Source: Tessaracoccus lapidicaptus (GTDB lineage Bacteria > Actinomycetota > Actinomycetes > Propionibacteriales > Propionibacteriaceae). Taken from it: a DNA stretch of 64,000 nt. Under the pieces are notes generated by a model. That model was not told where the DNA came from and did no database searches. It saw nothing but the letters and a program-made list of their open reading frames with translations. The stretch lies in NCBI RefSeq assembly GCF_001693815.1, contig NZ_MBQD01000020.1, positions 124,001 to 188,000 of the forward strand. Reading direction: 5' to 3'. Each line of letters opens with the position of its first letter. Within the stretch, counting starts at the first letter, position 1. A program made the translations under genes and the position numbers. Below, piece after piece: positions 1-8,538 of the stretch.

Positions 1-24
1 GCCCGCCGCCGCGGCGATCCCGCC

Positions 25-40
25 CCGGACGAGCGTCCGG
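25..40. terminator. Small GC hairpin, possible terminator of a gene before the window
   Basis: CCGGAC and GTCCGG form a perfect 6-bp stem around a GAGC loop. There is no T-run. It lies between the window edge and the lacI promoter and could end a gene outside the window. A short GC palindrome can also occur by chance in this DNA. Confidence 0.25.
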
Positions 41-84
41 CAGCGGGGCGATGTGTCAGATCGGTAACGATTGCCGGGCCACCG

Positions 85-114
85 TTGACACCCCTGGGAC
101 GGCCACTGGAACAT
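85..114 (+). promoter_or_regulatory. Promoter of the LacI-family gene (TTGACA / GAACAT)
   Basis: A perfect -35 hexamer TTGACA (85-90) is followed after 18 bases by GAACAT (109-114), which fits the actinobacterial NANNNT -10 pattern. Initiation would fall near 121, giving a leader of about 28 bases with the Shine-Dalgarno sequence GGAGGG just before the ATG at 149. The palindromic operator at 113-124 overlaps the -10 box and the start site. Confidence 0.6.
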
Positions 115-124
115 TGGCGCCAAT
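113..124. promoter_or_regulatory. Palindromic LacI-type operator ATTGGCGCCAAT
   Basis: A perfect 12-bp palindrome with a central CpG, the geometry usual for LacI/GalR-family operators. It covers the end of the -10 element and the likely start site of the regulator gene 25 bases downstream. Negative autoregulation is the natural inference. The true operator could be longer and less symmetric. Confidence 0.55.
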
Positions 125-148
125 CTTTGAACGATCCACGGAGGGCCC

Positions 149-1165
149 ATGAAGAAGGCGACGCTCGCGAGCCTGGCCGCGGAACTGAAGGTGTCCCGGC
201 AGACCATCTCGAACGTCATCAACTTCCCGGACCGGGTGCGCGCGGAGACCCGCGCCCGCGTCGAAGCCGCCATCCAGCGCTCGGGGTACCGACCCTCGGC
301 GGCGGCGAGGGCGTTGCGCAACCAGCGCGCCATGGCCATCGGCGTCCGCCTCAGCCCACCCCGCAACGGGATCTCGGGATCGTTCATGGACGCCTTCCTC
401 CGCGAGATCGTGACGGCGGCGGACGCCCGCGGTTACCGCGTGGTCGTCTTCCCGGCGACGTCGCGGTCGGACGAGGTGGAGCGGCTCCTCGAGCTGCGGG
501 GGAGCCTCGCGATCGATGGGGGCGTCCTCACCGACACGTGGACCGACGACGACCGGCCGGAGCGGCTCGGTGAGGCTGGGGTGCCGTTCGTCTCCTTCGG
601 GCGGCCCTGGGGGAGCGCGGACCACGGCGCCTGGGTCGACGTCGATGGCCGCGCGGGCGCTGCGGCGGCGGCCCGCTTCCTCCGCGACGCCGGGCACGAG
701 CGGATCGGATTCCTGGGCTGGTCGGACGGGTCGCCCGTCGGTGCGGACCGCCGCGCCGGCTGGGCGGACGAGCTGGGGCTCACGGACGACGACGCCACAG
801 CGCTGACCGTCGAGGGACCGGACACCGCTGAGGCCGGGGCCTCAGGGATGGCGCGCCTCATCGACGGCGGCGCCACGGCGGCCGTGTGCGCCTCGGACAG
901 CCTGGCGCTCGGCGCAGAGACCCTCCGGCGGGAGCGCGGGCTGGCCGGCCCGGCCGTGGTCGGTTTCGACGACACCGCCGTCGCGCGGTCCATGGACCTG
1001 ACCAGCGTGCGGCAACCCGTCGAGGAGGTCGCCCGCACCGCGCTCGACCTGCTGCTCGAGCGGCTCGCCGACCCGGGTGTGACGCTGCAGGGCAGGCTGG
1101 TCGAACCGGTGCTGGAGGTGAGAGGTCAGTCCATGTCGGGCACGCGGTCGCGCGCGTCCGTGTAG
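149..1165 (+). CDS. LacI-family transcriptional repressor
   Basis: A 338-residue sugar-type repressor. The N-terminal helix-turn-helix (about residues 4-50) has the family pattern TLASLAAELKVSRQTISNVIN followed by the hinge helix region PSAAARALRNQR. The rest is a periplasmic-binding-protein-like effector domain, ending in the usual VGFDDTAVARSMDLTSVRQP stretch. Start: ATG with GGAGGG 3 bases upstream. An operator-like palindrome overlaps its own promoter. The effector is unknown: the next gene runs the opposite way and the next rightward operon is a peptide-type importer, so target genes may lie left of the window. The last 40 bases overlap the convergent FUSC gene. Confidence 0.9.
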   Translation: MKKATLASLAAELKVSRQTISNVINFPDRVRAETRARVEAAIQRSGYRPSAAARALRNQRAMAIGVRLSPPRNGISGSFMDAFLREIVTAADARGYRVVVFPATSRSDEVERLLELRGSLAIDGGVLTDTWTDDDRPERLGEAGVPFVSFGRPWGSADHGAWVDVDGRAGAAAAARFLRDAGHERIGFLGWSDGSPVGADRRAGWADELGLTDDDATALTVEGPDTAEAGASGMARLIDGGATAAVCASDSLALGAETLRRERGLAGPAVVGFDDTAVARSMDLTSVRQPVEEVARTALDLLLERLADPGVTLQGRLVEPVLEVRGQSMSGTRSRASV

Positions 1166-2289
1166 TCCTCCCCGCACAGCTCCATCAGGTCGACCAGCAT
1201 GGAGCGGGCCTGCGCGAGGATGACGGTGGGCGAGAGCCTCGGCAGGATCGGGATGTGAGCCGACCGCTCGCCGAGTTCTCTGAGCATGCCCAGCTTCGCC
1301 GTCGGCAGCCGACGGGCGAACAGCTCGGCGGCGCACTCGTCGATGGCCTGCGCGAGCCCCGTCAGGAGCTCCAGGTACTCCTCCGGCACCTGCTCGTCGC
1401 GCCAGGTGGCGACGGCGGCCCGGCGCGCGAGGACGCGCAGGTTGCGGATGAACCGGTCCAGAGGGACGACGAGATCCGCGACCTGGAACGCCTCCTCCCG
1501 GTGCCGCCGGAGGAACGGCGAGGTCCGCACCACGGCCGTGCCCTCGGCGGTGGCGGTCAGGAGCTTCGACATCTCCTGTTCCGTCGCCCGGGCCCGCTGC
1601 AGGATCTGTTCGGTCTCCTCCTCGTCGCCGCGACGCAGCGCCTCCACCATCGCCCGGACGGAGAAGGCGGCCTCGTGCAGCACCTTGGCGGCGATCAGGC
1701 GGGGGCGGGTGATCGGCGACGTGGGGGCCACCGTCGCGAACACCAGCGCGACGGCGCAGCCCACGAGGGCGTCCTGCCAGCGCGAGACGCCTGCGTCGAC
1801 GCCCGGCAGCACGGTCAGGACGGCGGCCGCCTGCACGGCGGACTGCGTCACCATGAGCGTGCGCGCCCCGAGCCAGGTGGTCAGGGACATCGCGACAGCA
1901 ACAACCAGCACGATCTGCCAGACCCCGGTGCCGAACATCGCCACGAACAGGTCGCCCAGGAAGACGCCCACGGTCACTCCGACGGCCACCTCGACCACCC
2001 GGCCCAGGCGCTGCCCGAAGGAGAACCCGAGGCAGATGATCGCGGCCACCGTCGACAGGAACGGCGCGTAGTGGCCGAGCAGGTCGTGCGCGATCCACCA
2101 GGAGACGCCCGCGGCCAGCGAGATCTGCACGATCATGAACAGCCTCGACCGCCACCGGCTCACGCGTCGCACCTGCGAGCGCCACCCGCGTCGGGCGGTG
2201 CGTTCCGACAGGTCGAAGGCCCGGATCGACGCTCGCTGGAGTGCGCGCCCCGTGCCGTGCAGGAAGCCCGGTTCGTCGTCGTCGGCCAT
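1126..2289 (-). CDS. FUSC-family (aromatic acid exporter-like) membrane protein
   Basis: 387 residues. After a basic cytoplasmic N-terminus (about 1-50), roughly six hydrophobic segments fill residues 50-190, followed by a long charged helical C-terminal region. This is the layout of FUSC/ArAE-type proteins (DUF939-like, YgaH/YeeA relatives), some of which export aromatic acids or act in envelope stress. The substrate cannot be read from sequence. Start chosen at the ATG of MADDDEP. The upstream in-frame codons run into the next intergenic region and read as non-coding. CAGGAT lies 6 bases before the ATG, a weak version of the leaderless -10 arrangement seen at many genes here. The 3' end overlaps the convergent LacI-type gene by 40 bases. 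Confidence 0.75.
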   Translation of the reverse strand: MADDDEPGFLHGTGRALQRASIRAFDLSERTARRGWRSQVRRVSRWRSRLFMIVQISLAAGVSWWIAHDLLGHYAPFLSTVAAIICLGFSFGQRLGRVVEVAVGVTVGVFLGDLFVAMFGTGVWQIVLVVAVAMSLTTWLGARTLMVTQSAVQAAAVLTVLPGVDAGVSRWQDALVGCAVALVFATVAPTSPITRPRLIAAKVLHEAAFSVRAMVEALRRGDEEETEQILQRARATEQEMSKLLTATAEGTAVVRTSPFLRRHREEAFQVADLVVPLDRFIRNLRVLARRAAVATWRDEQVPEEYLELLTGLAQAIDECAAELFARRLPTAKLGMLRELGERSAHIPILPRLSPTVILAQARSMLVDLMELCGEDYTDARDRVPDMD

Positions 2290-2361
2290 GGGTCCATCCT
2301 GCCGTGTCGCGCGGCGGTGCGCCGCTCCCGAGTGGCGGCGCCGGTCGGGGTCCGCTGCGGG

Positions 2362-2367
2362 TAAACT
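2362..2367 (+). promoter_or_regulatory. -10 element (TAAACT) of the ABC importer operon
   Basis: TAAACT fits TANNNT and is the only AT-rich hexamer in the 118-base gap before the binding-protein gene. Initiation near 2374 would give a leader of about 34 bases containing the Shine-Dalgarno sequence GGAAGGGA. I see no convincing -35 hexamer. Confidence 0.4.
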
Positions 2368-2407
2368 GAGCGGCGCCGTTGCCCGTTCCGGAAGGGAACT
2401 GAAAAAC

Positions 2408-3910
2408 ATGCGCCGAGCCCGCACCCTGGGGATCGTGGCCGTTGTACTCCTCGCCTCGCTGCTCGGGGCGTGCACGCGCCCCCCGCAGGTCGAGGAGCCC
2501 GAGCGCACGCTGGAGATCGGAGCGACGGGGGAGCCCGCTGGGCTGGACATGATCACCGTGTCCGGCGCCGGTACCCCCTTCGTGCTCCTCTACAACGTCT
2601 ACGAGACCCTCGTGAAGCTCGACGGCGAGGGCAACATCGACCCGCTGCTGGCCTCCGAGTGGACCATGAGCGAGGACAACACCGTCTACACGTTCACGCT
2701 CGACAAGGGCGCCCGGTTCGCGTCCGGAACCGATGTCACCGCCGAGGCTGTGGTCGCGAGCTTCGAGCGGAACCGCTCGGAGGCGGCCACGGACCAGATC
2801 ATGGGCAAGTGGCAGGTCGTCGACACCATCGAGGCGGTCGACGAGGACACCGTCGAGATCACGCTGTCGCAGGCCTCCAACCAGTGGCTCTACGAGATGA
2901 CCGGCCCGGCCGGTATCGTCACCGACCCCACCGGTGACGCCGACCTCAACACCACGCCGGCCGGCTCCGGCCCGTACGAGTTCGCCGCGTGGGAGGAGGG
3001 CTCCGCCATCGAACTGGTGGCCAACGACGGCTACTGGGGCACCCCGCCGCGGTTCGACTCGGTCACCTTCCGCTACTACGCGGATCCCAACGCGATGAAC
3101 ACGGCCATGCTCTCGGGCCAGCTCGACATCATCTCGAACCTGACGGTCCCGCAGGCCATCGAGCAGTTCGCCGACGAGACCGCCTACACCGTCCACGAGG
3201 GCACGACCGACGGCGAAGTGGTTCTGGGCTTCAACCACCGCACGCCCGCGCTGCAGGACCTGCGGGTCCGGCAGGCGATCAACCACGCCATCGACCGCGA
3301 GGCCCTCATCGACGCGGCCTGGGGCGGCAAGGGCACGCTGATCGGTTCCATGGTCCCGCCGACCGATCCCTGGTACGAAGACCTCTCCGACACCTATCCG
3401 TACGACCCGGAAAAGGCCAAAGCGTTGCTCGCCGAGGCCGGGATGGCGAGCGGGCTGTCGCTGCGGCTGCGGGTGCCGAACCTGCCGTACGGCCCGCCGG
3501 CGGGGCGATTCATCGCCGCCCAGCTCGAGGAGGTCGGCATCGACGTCGTCCTCGACGAACTCGAGTTCCCCGCGCGCTGGCTGGACCTGGTGTACACGAA
3601 GTTCGACTACGACATGACCATCGTGGCGCACGTCGAGCCCCGGGACCTCGAGGCGTTCGCGAACCCCGACTACTACTGGGGCTACGACAACCCGGAGTTC
3701 CAGCGCCTCATCGAGGAGGCGGACGCCGGCTCGCCCGAGGAGCAGGTGACCAAGCTCCAGGAGGCCGCCCGGCTGCTCGCCGACGACGCGGCCGCAGACT
3801 GGCTGTTCCTGCTGCCCAACATCATCGTGACCACCCCCGACATCTCGGGTATTCAGGCCAACCAGGTCAGCCTCGCGTTCGACCTCACCACGATCGCCGC
3901 CAGGAGCTGA
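2408..3910 (+). CDS. Peptide/nickel-type ABC transporter substrate-binding lipoprotein
   Basis: 500 residues, family SBP_bac_5 (DppA/OppA-like). The N-terminal signal peptide ends in the lipobox LLGAC, so the protein is probably a lipid-anchored receptor on the outer face of the membrane. Family features include an N-terminal ATGEPAGLDM stretch, FTLDKGARFASGTDVTAE, and LRVRQAINHAIDREALIDAA in the middle. Start: the ATG at 2408 gives the complete signal peptide and has GGAAGGGA upstream. It heads a five-gene operon with two permeases and two ATPases spaced by -4 to +2 bases. Ligand is probably peptide or another small amphiphile. Nickel or glutathione cannot be excluded. Confidence 0.88.
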   Translation: MRRARTLGIVAVVLLASLLGACTRPPQVEEPERTLEIGATGEPAGLDMITVSGAGTPFVLLYNVYETLVKLDGEGNIDPLLASEWTMSEDNTVYTFTLDKGARFASGTDVTAEAVVASFERNRSEAATDQIMGKWQVVDTIEAVDEDTVEITLSQASNQWLYEMTGPAGIVTDPTGDADLNTTPAGSGPYEFAAWEEGSAIELVANDGYWGTPPRFDSVTFRYYADPNAMNTAMLSGQLDIISNLTVPQAIEQFADETAYTVHEGTTDGEVVLGFNHRTPALQDLRVRQAINHAIDREALIDAAWGGKGTLIGSMVPPTDPWYEDLSDTYPYDPEKAKALLAEAGMASGLSLRLRVPNLPYGPPAGRFIAAQLEEVGIDVVLDELEFPARWLDLVYTKFDYDMTIVAHVEPRDLEAFANPDYYWGYDNPEFQRLIEEADAGSPEEQVTKLQEAARLLADDAAADWLFLLPNIIVTTPDISGIQANQVSLAFDLTTIAARS

Positions 3911-3912
3911 CC

Positions 3913-4872
3913 GTGGCCCTCCGCCGGGTGGGGCGGCGGCTGGGATGGTTGCTCGCCAGCCTGCTGCTCGCGTCGCTGCTGATCTTCGCGGCCACCAACG
4001 CGCTGCCCGGCGACATCGCCCAGGTCATCCTCGGCACCAACGCGACCCCCGGTGAAGCGGCCCGGCTCCGGGCCGAGCTGGGCCTCGACCGCCCGTTCCT
4101 GGCCCGGTACGCCGAATGGCTCTGGGGCGCGGTGCAGTTCGACTTCGGCGAGTCCTACCTCAGCGGCCGCCCGATCGCCCCGCTGATCGCCGCGCGGCTC
4201 GAGGTATCGGTCTGGCTCATCGTGTTCGGGATGGCGGCGGCGATCCTCATCGCGCTGCCGGTCGGTGCCTACGCGGCGGTCCGCCGGCGCCACGCCGACG
4301 GCGTCGCGGTGTCCGCGCTCAGCCAGCTGGGGCTCGCCGTGCCGGCGTTCTGGGCCGGGATCTGGCTGGTCGTGGTGTTCGCGGTCAACCTGCGCTGGCT
4401 GCCGGCGGGGGGCTACGTCTCCTACTGGGAGTCCGTCGCGGACTGGCTGCGCCATCTGGTCCTCCCCGTGACGTCCCTGGCGATCGTCCAGGCGAGCGTC
4501 ATCTCCCGGTACGTCCGCAGCGCCGTGCTCGAGGTGCTGCACGAGGACTACTTCCGCACCGCCAGGGCCGTCGGCTGGTCCCGCACCGGCGCGCTGTGGC
4601 GGCACGGACTGCGCAACATCGCCATCTCTCTGCTCACGGTCATCGGACTCCAATTGGCGACGCTGCTGGTCGGCGCCATCATCATCGAACAGGTGTTCGC
4701 GCTGCCCGGGCTGGGGTCGTCGCTGCTGCTCGCGGTGTCGCAGCGTGACCTGGGCGTGGTCCAGGCCATCGTCCTCCTCCTCGTCTGGGCCGTGCTCGTC
4801 ATCAACTTCCTGGTCGACGTCGCCTACCAGGTCATCGATCCGCGGCTGCGGCGTAGGGCGGAGGCGCGGTGA
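3913..4872 (+). CDS. DppB/OppB-type ABC permease
   Basis: 319 residues with about six membrane segments, starting with an N-terminal helix (WLLASLLLASLLIFAATNALPGD) and the conserved ARLRAELGLDRPF block of this family. The EAA-like cytoplasmic loop occurs around YFRTARAVGWSRTGALWRHGLRN. The GTG start lies 2 bases after the stop of the binding-protein gene, and the 3' end overlaps the next permease by 4 bases (GTGA), so translation is coupled. With the following permease it should form the membrane channel. Confidence 0.88.
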   Translation: MALRRVGRRLGWLLASLLLASLLIFAATNALPGDIAQVILGTNATPGEAARLRAELGLDRPFLARYAEWLWGAVQFDFGESYLSGRPIAPLIAARLEVSVWLIVFGMAAAILIALPVGAYAAVRRRHADGVAVSALSQLGLAVPAFWAGIWLVVVFAVNLRWLPAGGYVSYWESVADWLRHLVLPVTSLAIVQASVISRYVRSAVLEVLHEDYFRTARAVGWSRTGALWRHGLRNIAISLLTVIGLQLATLLVGAIIIEQVFALPGLGSSLLLAVSQRDLGVVQAIVLLLVWAVLVINFLVDVAYQVIDPRLRRRAEAR

Positions 4873-5678
4873 GGCACGCGACCCTGGCCGTCGGCGCCGC
4901 CCTCATCGGCCTCATCGTGGCGATGGCGCTGCTGGCCGCCGTCTGGACGCCCTTCCCACCGGACGCCGTCGTCGGACCCGGGCTCCAGCCCCCTGGCGGG
5001 GACCACCTGCTCGGCACTGACGGGCTGGGCGGGGACATCGCGTCGCGGCTCCTCAGCGGGGCGAAGATCTGCCTCCTGGTCGGCATCGTGTCCGTGGCCG
5101 CCGCCGCGGCGGTCGGGGTCCCGCTCGGCATCCTCGCCGGGATGAACCGCGGCTGGGTCGGAGAACTCCCCGCGCGGCTCGCGGACATCCTCTACGGCTT
5201 CCCCGCGCTCCTGCTGGCGATCCTCTTCGCCGCCGCGCTGGGCGGATCCACCTGGACGGCCATGATGGCCATCGCGCTGGCGTCCGTGCCGGCCTTCGTG
5301 CGCATCGCACGGGCGGCGACGTTGCAGGTCATGAGCCAGGGCTACGTCGAGGCGGCCAGGCTCAGCGGCACGCCCCATCTGGCCGTCGCGTGGCGGCACG
5401 TGCTGCCCAACATCGCCCCCGCGGTGGGGGTCCAGACCAGCGTCAGCATCGGCATCGCCATCCTCGCGGAGGCGGGCCTGTCCTATCTCGGCCTCGGCTC
5501 GGGACCCGAGTCGCCGACATGGGGGCGCATGCTCAGGGAGGCGCAGAACTACATCTTCAGCGAGCCGCAGCTCGCGCTGTGGCCGGGCCTCGCGATCGCC
5601 GTCGCGACGCTCGGGTTCAACCTGCTGGGCGACGGGCTCCGCGACCTCCTCGACCCTCGGCTGAGGGAGATCCGGTGA
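4869..5678 (+). CDS. DppC/OppC-type ABC permease
   Basis: 269 residues with five to six membrane segments. The extracytoplasmic segment LGTDGLGGDIASRLLSGAK is the DppC/OppC signature. The EAA loop is at YVEAARLSGTPHLAVAWRHVLPN, and GLSYLGLGSGPESPTWGRML is conserved near the C-terminus. The GTG start overlaps the upstream stop (GTGA) and the 3' end overlaps the first ATPase in the same way. The N-terminus is short: there is almost no cytoplasmic extension before the first helix. Confidence 0.87.
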   Translation: MRHATLAVGAALIGLIVAMALLAAVWTPFPPDAVVGPGLQPPGGDHLLGTDGLGGDIASRLLSGAKICLLVGIVSVAAAAAVGVPLGILAGMNRGWVGELPARLADILYGFPALLLAILFAAALGGSTWTAMMAIALASVPAFVRIARAATLQVMSQGYVEAARLSGTPHLAVAWRHVLPNIAPAVGVQTSVSIGIAILAEAGLSYLGLGSGPESPTWGRMLREAQNYIFSEPQLALWPGLAIAVATLGFNLLGDGLRDLLDPRLREIR

Positions 5679-6502
5679 GCCACCTCGAGGTGACGGACCT
5701 GGCCGTGAGCTTCGGCCGGCAGCAGCGGCCGGCGCTGCGGGGCATCAGCTTCACGCTCGGCGAGCGGGAGCGGCTCGGGATCATCGGCCAGTCGGGCTCC
5801 GGCAAGTCGGTGACGGCCCTGGCGGTGATGGGGCTGCTGCCCGTGCACGCCCGGGTCACGGGCAGCATCCGGCTCGCGGGGCGCGAGCTGGTGGGGCTCC
5901 CGGAGCGGGAGATGCGGCGCCTGCGCGGCGACGAGGTGTCCATGATCTTCCAGGAACCCATGACCGCGCTGGACCCCACGATGAAGGTCGGCCGCCAGGT
6001 CGGCGAGGTCGTGGCGCTCCACCACGTCGAGCGGCGCGGCAGCATCCACGACGAGGTGCTGGTCTGGCTGGGCCGGGTGGGGATCAGCGACCCGGCCCGC
6101 ATCGCCGACTCCTACCCGCACGAGTTGTCGGGGGGACAGCGCCAGCGCGTCCTGATCGCGATGGCGCTGGCGAACCGGCCCGGCCTGGTGCTGTGCGATG
6201 AGCCGACGACCGCCCTCGACGTCCTCGTCCAACGGCAGATCCTCCAGCTCCTGGCCGACGAGCTCGCCGACCGGGCGGCCGTCTTCGTGTCGCACGACCT
6301 CGCCGTCGTGCGCCAGGTGTGCCGCAGGGTGGCGGTCATGCTGGACGGCGAGATCGTCGAGCAGGGCGAGATCGACGAGATCATCGCCGCCCCGCGGCAC
6401 CCGTACACGCAGGGGCTCATCGCGTCCGCGCGCATCGACCAGGTCCCGCCGGGCCACCTGCTGCCCAGCGTCGCCGACTTCTACCCGGGGACGCGGTCAT
6501 GA
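5675..6502 (+). CDS. DppD-like ABC transporter ATPase
   Basis: 275 residues. Walker A is GQSGSGKS, the signature is LSGGQRQR and Walker B is [13 protein letters not shown], followed by the switch histidine in [10 protein letters not shown]. It powers the importer with the next ATPase. Its C-terminus ends soon after [10 protein letters not shown] and lacks the cysteine-containing extension common in DppD/OppD, so it is a short form. Start: GTG overlapping the upstream TGA. The ORF extends further upstream only inside the permease gene. Confidence 0.87.
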   Translation: MSHLEVTDLAVSFGRQQRPALRGISFTLGERERLGIIGQSGSGKSVTALAVMGLLPVHARVTGSIRLAGRELVGLPEREMRRLRGDEVSMIFQEPMTALDPTMKVGRQVGEVVALHHVERRGSIHDEVLVWLGRVGISDPARIADSYPHELSGGQRQRVLIAMALANRPGLVLCDEPTTALDVLVQRQILQLLADELADRAAVFVSHDLAVVRQVCRRVAVMLDGEIVEQGEIDEIIAAPRHPYTQGLIASARIDQVPPGHLLPSVADFYPGTRS

Positions 6503-7272
6503 GCCTGGTCGAGCTGCGTGGCGCGGAGGTCACGTTCCGGCGGGCGGGTCGGCCCTTCGTGGCGCTGAGCGGCGTCGACCTCGTCGTGGAGCGGGGGGAG
6601 CGCGTCGGCATCGTGGGCGGCTCCGGCTCCGGCAAGACCACCATGGCCCGCCTCATGCTCGGCCTGCAGGAGCCGTCGGCCGGCGACGTGCTCATCGACG
6701 GCCGTTCCATCGTCGGGGTGCCCGAGCGCCACCGCGGATTCCTGCGTTCGGCGGCATCCATGGTGTTCCAGGATCCCAACTCGTCCTTGAACCCGCGCAT
6801 GCGGCTGCGCGACATCGTCGCCGAGCCGCTCAGGTCCCCCGTGCTGCGGGGACGCGGGGACGTCCCGGAACCCACCGCCGACGTCCTCGCGGCGGCGCTG
6901 CGCGGCGTCGGCCTCGATCCGGACATGCTCACGCGTTACCCGCATCAGCTCTCGGGAGGGCAACGGCAGCGGGTGGCCATCGCGCGGGCGCTCATCAGCG
7001 ACCCGGCGCTGCTGGTTGCCGACGAGCCCGTCTCCGCCCTCGACGTGTCCGTGCGCGCCCAGGTGCTCAACCTCCTCACGGCCGAGGCGGCCGAGCGCTC
7101 CCTCGCGCTCGTCCTGGTCAGCCACGACCTCGCGATCGTCCGGCACATGTGCGACCGCGTCGTGGTGGTGGACTCCGGGCGCATCGTCGAAGAGGGGCCG
7201 GTGCGCACGGTCCTCGACGCGCCGGCGCATCCCTACACCGCGCGGCTCGTCGAGGCCACGCTGACCCTCTGA
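6499..7272 (+). CDS. DppF-like ABC transporter ATPase
   Basis: 257 residues. Walker A is GGSGSGKT, the signature is [15 protein letters not shown] and Walker B is LLVADEPVSALDV, followed by LVSHDLAIVRHMC. It is the second nucleotide-binding subunit of the importer and the last gene of the operon. Its ATG overlaps the upstream stop by 4 bases. It ends at HPYTARLVEATLTL without the family's usual C-terminal oligopeptide-transporter extension. No clear hairpin terminator follows; the next gene has its own promoter-like box. Confidence 0.87.
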   Translation: MSLVELRGAEVTFRRAGRPFVALSGVDLVVERGERVGIVGGSGSGKTTMARLMLGLQEPSAGDVLIDGRSIVGVPERHRGFLRSAASMVFQDPNSSLNPRMRLRDIVAEPLRSPVLRGRGDVPEPTADVLAAALRGVGLDPDMLTRYPHQLSGGQRQRVAIARALISDPALLVADEPVSALDVSVRAQVLNLLTAEAAERSLALVLVSHDLAIVRHMCDRVVVVDSGRIVEEGPVRTVLDAPAHPYTARLVEATLTL

Positions 7273-7325
7273 CCGGCTTCGCCGATGGCGGACGGACGGC
7301 GTCGAGGCGGCGGGCGCCCCGGCCC

Positions 7326-7331
7326 TAGAAT
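7326..7331 (+). promoter_or_regulatory. -10 box TAGAAT for leaderless serA
   Basis: TAGAAT fits TANNNT and ends 7 bases before the GTG at 7339. This spacing places the transcription start at or next to the start codon, as in leaderless actinobacterial mRNAs. There is no Shine-Dalgarno sequence in the spacer. Confidence 0.55.
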
Positions 7332-7338
7332 GCGCAGG

Positions 7339-8529
7339 GTGAAGGCACTGCTACTTGAGAACATCCACGCCGACGCCGTCAAAGCGCTCGAGGCGAAGGG
7401 CTACGAGGTCGACAGCCGGCCCGGCGCGCTCGCCGAGCGGGACCTGATCGCCGCCCTGGAGGGCGTCGACTACCTGGGCATCCGATCGCGCACCTATGTC
7501 ACGGCCAAGGTCCTCGAGTCCGCCCCGCAGCTGCAGGCCGTCGGCGCCTTCTGCATCGGCACGAACCAGATCGACCTCGACGCCGCCACCCAGCACGGCG
7601 TCGCCGTCTTCAACGCGCCCTACTCCAACACCCGCTCCGTCGTCGAGCTGGCCATCGCGGAGATCATCTCCATGGCCCGCCGCCTCACCGACCGCAACCG
7701 CGACATGCACGCCGGCGTCTGGGACAAGTCCGCCGTCGGCTCGCACGAGGTCCGCGGGCGCACGCTGGGCATCGTCGGCTACGGCAACATCGGATCCCAG
7801 CTGTCGGTAGTGGCCGAGGCCCTCGGCATGCGCGTGCTGTTCTACGACCTGGTGGACCGGCTCGCCCTGGGCAACGCCCGGCGCGTCGACAGCCTCGAGG
7901 AACTGCTCTCCCAGGCCGAGACGGTCTCGCTGCACGTGGATGGCCGTCCCGAGAACAAGGCGATGTTCGGCGCCGAACAGTTCGCCCAGATGCGGCCGAG
8001 GTCGCTGTTCCTCAACCTGTGTCGCGGCGCCGTGGTGGACCTCGACGCGCTCTACGACAACCTCGTCTCGGGGCACGTCGCGGGCGCCGCCATCGACGTG
8101 TTCCCGACCGAGCCCAAGTCCAAGGACGAGCCCTTCGTGTCGAAACTGCAGGGCCTGAGCAACGTCATCCTCACCCCGCACGTCGGCGGCTCGACGCAGG
8201 AGGCGCAGGTCGACATCGGCCGCTTCGTCGCCGGCAAGCTGCTCGACTACGAGAAGCTCGGCTCCACGGCCATGAGCGTCAACCTCCCCGAGGTTCCCGC
8301 CGGGCCGACCACGACGGCGCGCATCGTGCACCTGCACCACAACGTCCCCGGCGTGCTGGCCCGGCTCAACCAGCTGTTCGCCACGCACGACATGAACATC
8401 GGGTCGCAGACCCTGGCGACCCGCGGCCACCTCGGCTACGTGGTCACCGACGTGTCGGGGGAGAAGTACGACGGGCTGCTGGCCGAGTTGGAGGCCCTCG
8501 ACGAGACGGTGCGGGTCCGGGTCCTCTAG
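7339..8529 (+). CDS. serA: D-3-phosphoglycerate dehydrogenase (short ACT type)
   Basis: Catalyses the first committed step of serine synthesis, oxidising 3-phosphoglycerate with NAD. 396 residues, close to the 410-residue E. coli form and lacking the large intervening domain of the mycobacterial enzyme. The NAD-binding loop is GIVGYGNIGSQ, and catalytic-site segments are NLCRGAVVDLDAL and HVGGSTQEAQ. The C-terminal ACT domain (about 325-396) should give serine feedback control. Start: GTG at 7339 is preferred because TAGAAT lies 7 bases upstream. The ATG at 7330 lies 9 bases earlier and overlaps that box. Its TAG stop forms part of the next gene's -10 box. Confidence 0.9.
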   Translation: MKALLLENIHADAVKALEAKGYEVDSRPGALAERDLIAALEGVDYLGIRSRTYVTAKVLESAPQLQAVGAFCIGTNQIDLDAATQHGVAVFNAPYSNTRSVVELAIAEIISMARRLTDRNRDMHAGVWDKSAVGSHEVRGRTLGIVGYGNIGSQLSVVAEALGMRVLFYDLVDRLALGNARRVDSLEELLSQAETVSLHVDGRPENKAMFGAEQFAQMRPRSLFLNLCRGAVVDLDALYDNLVSGHVAGAAIDVFPTEPKSKDEPFVSKLQGLSNVILTPHVGGSTQEAQVDIGRFVAGKLLDYEKLGSTAMSVNLPEVPAGPTTTARIVHLHHNVPGVLARLNQLFATHDMNIGSQTLATRGHLGYVVTDVSGEKYDGLLAELEALDETVRVRVL

Positions 8530-8532
8530 GTT
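8527..8532 (+). promoter_or_regulatory. -10 box TAGGTT for leaderless hisN, built on the serA stop codon
   Basis: TAGGTT fits TANNNT. Six bases (GGGCGC) separate it from the ATG at 8539. Its first three bases are the TAG stop of serA. The spacer has no Shine-Dalgarno sequence. Confidence 0.5.
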
Positions 8533-8538
8533 GGGCGC

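Noticed and set aside
842-3631. A 929-codon minus-strand frame across lacI, FUSC and the binding protein
   Set aside because: It spans several real genes on both strands and has no domain signal; it is a GC-driven shadow.
7273-7325. GC-rich inverted repeats after the importer operon as a terminator
   Set aside because: Only short interrupted palindromes such as GGGCGCCC; no stem of convincing length.
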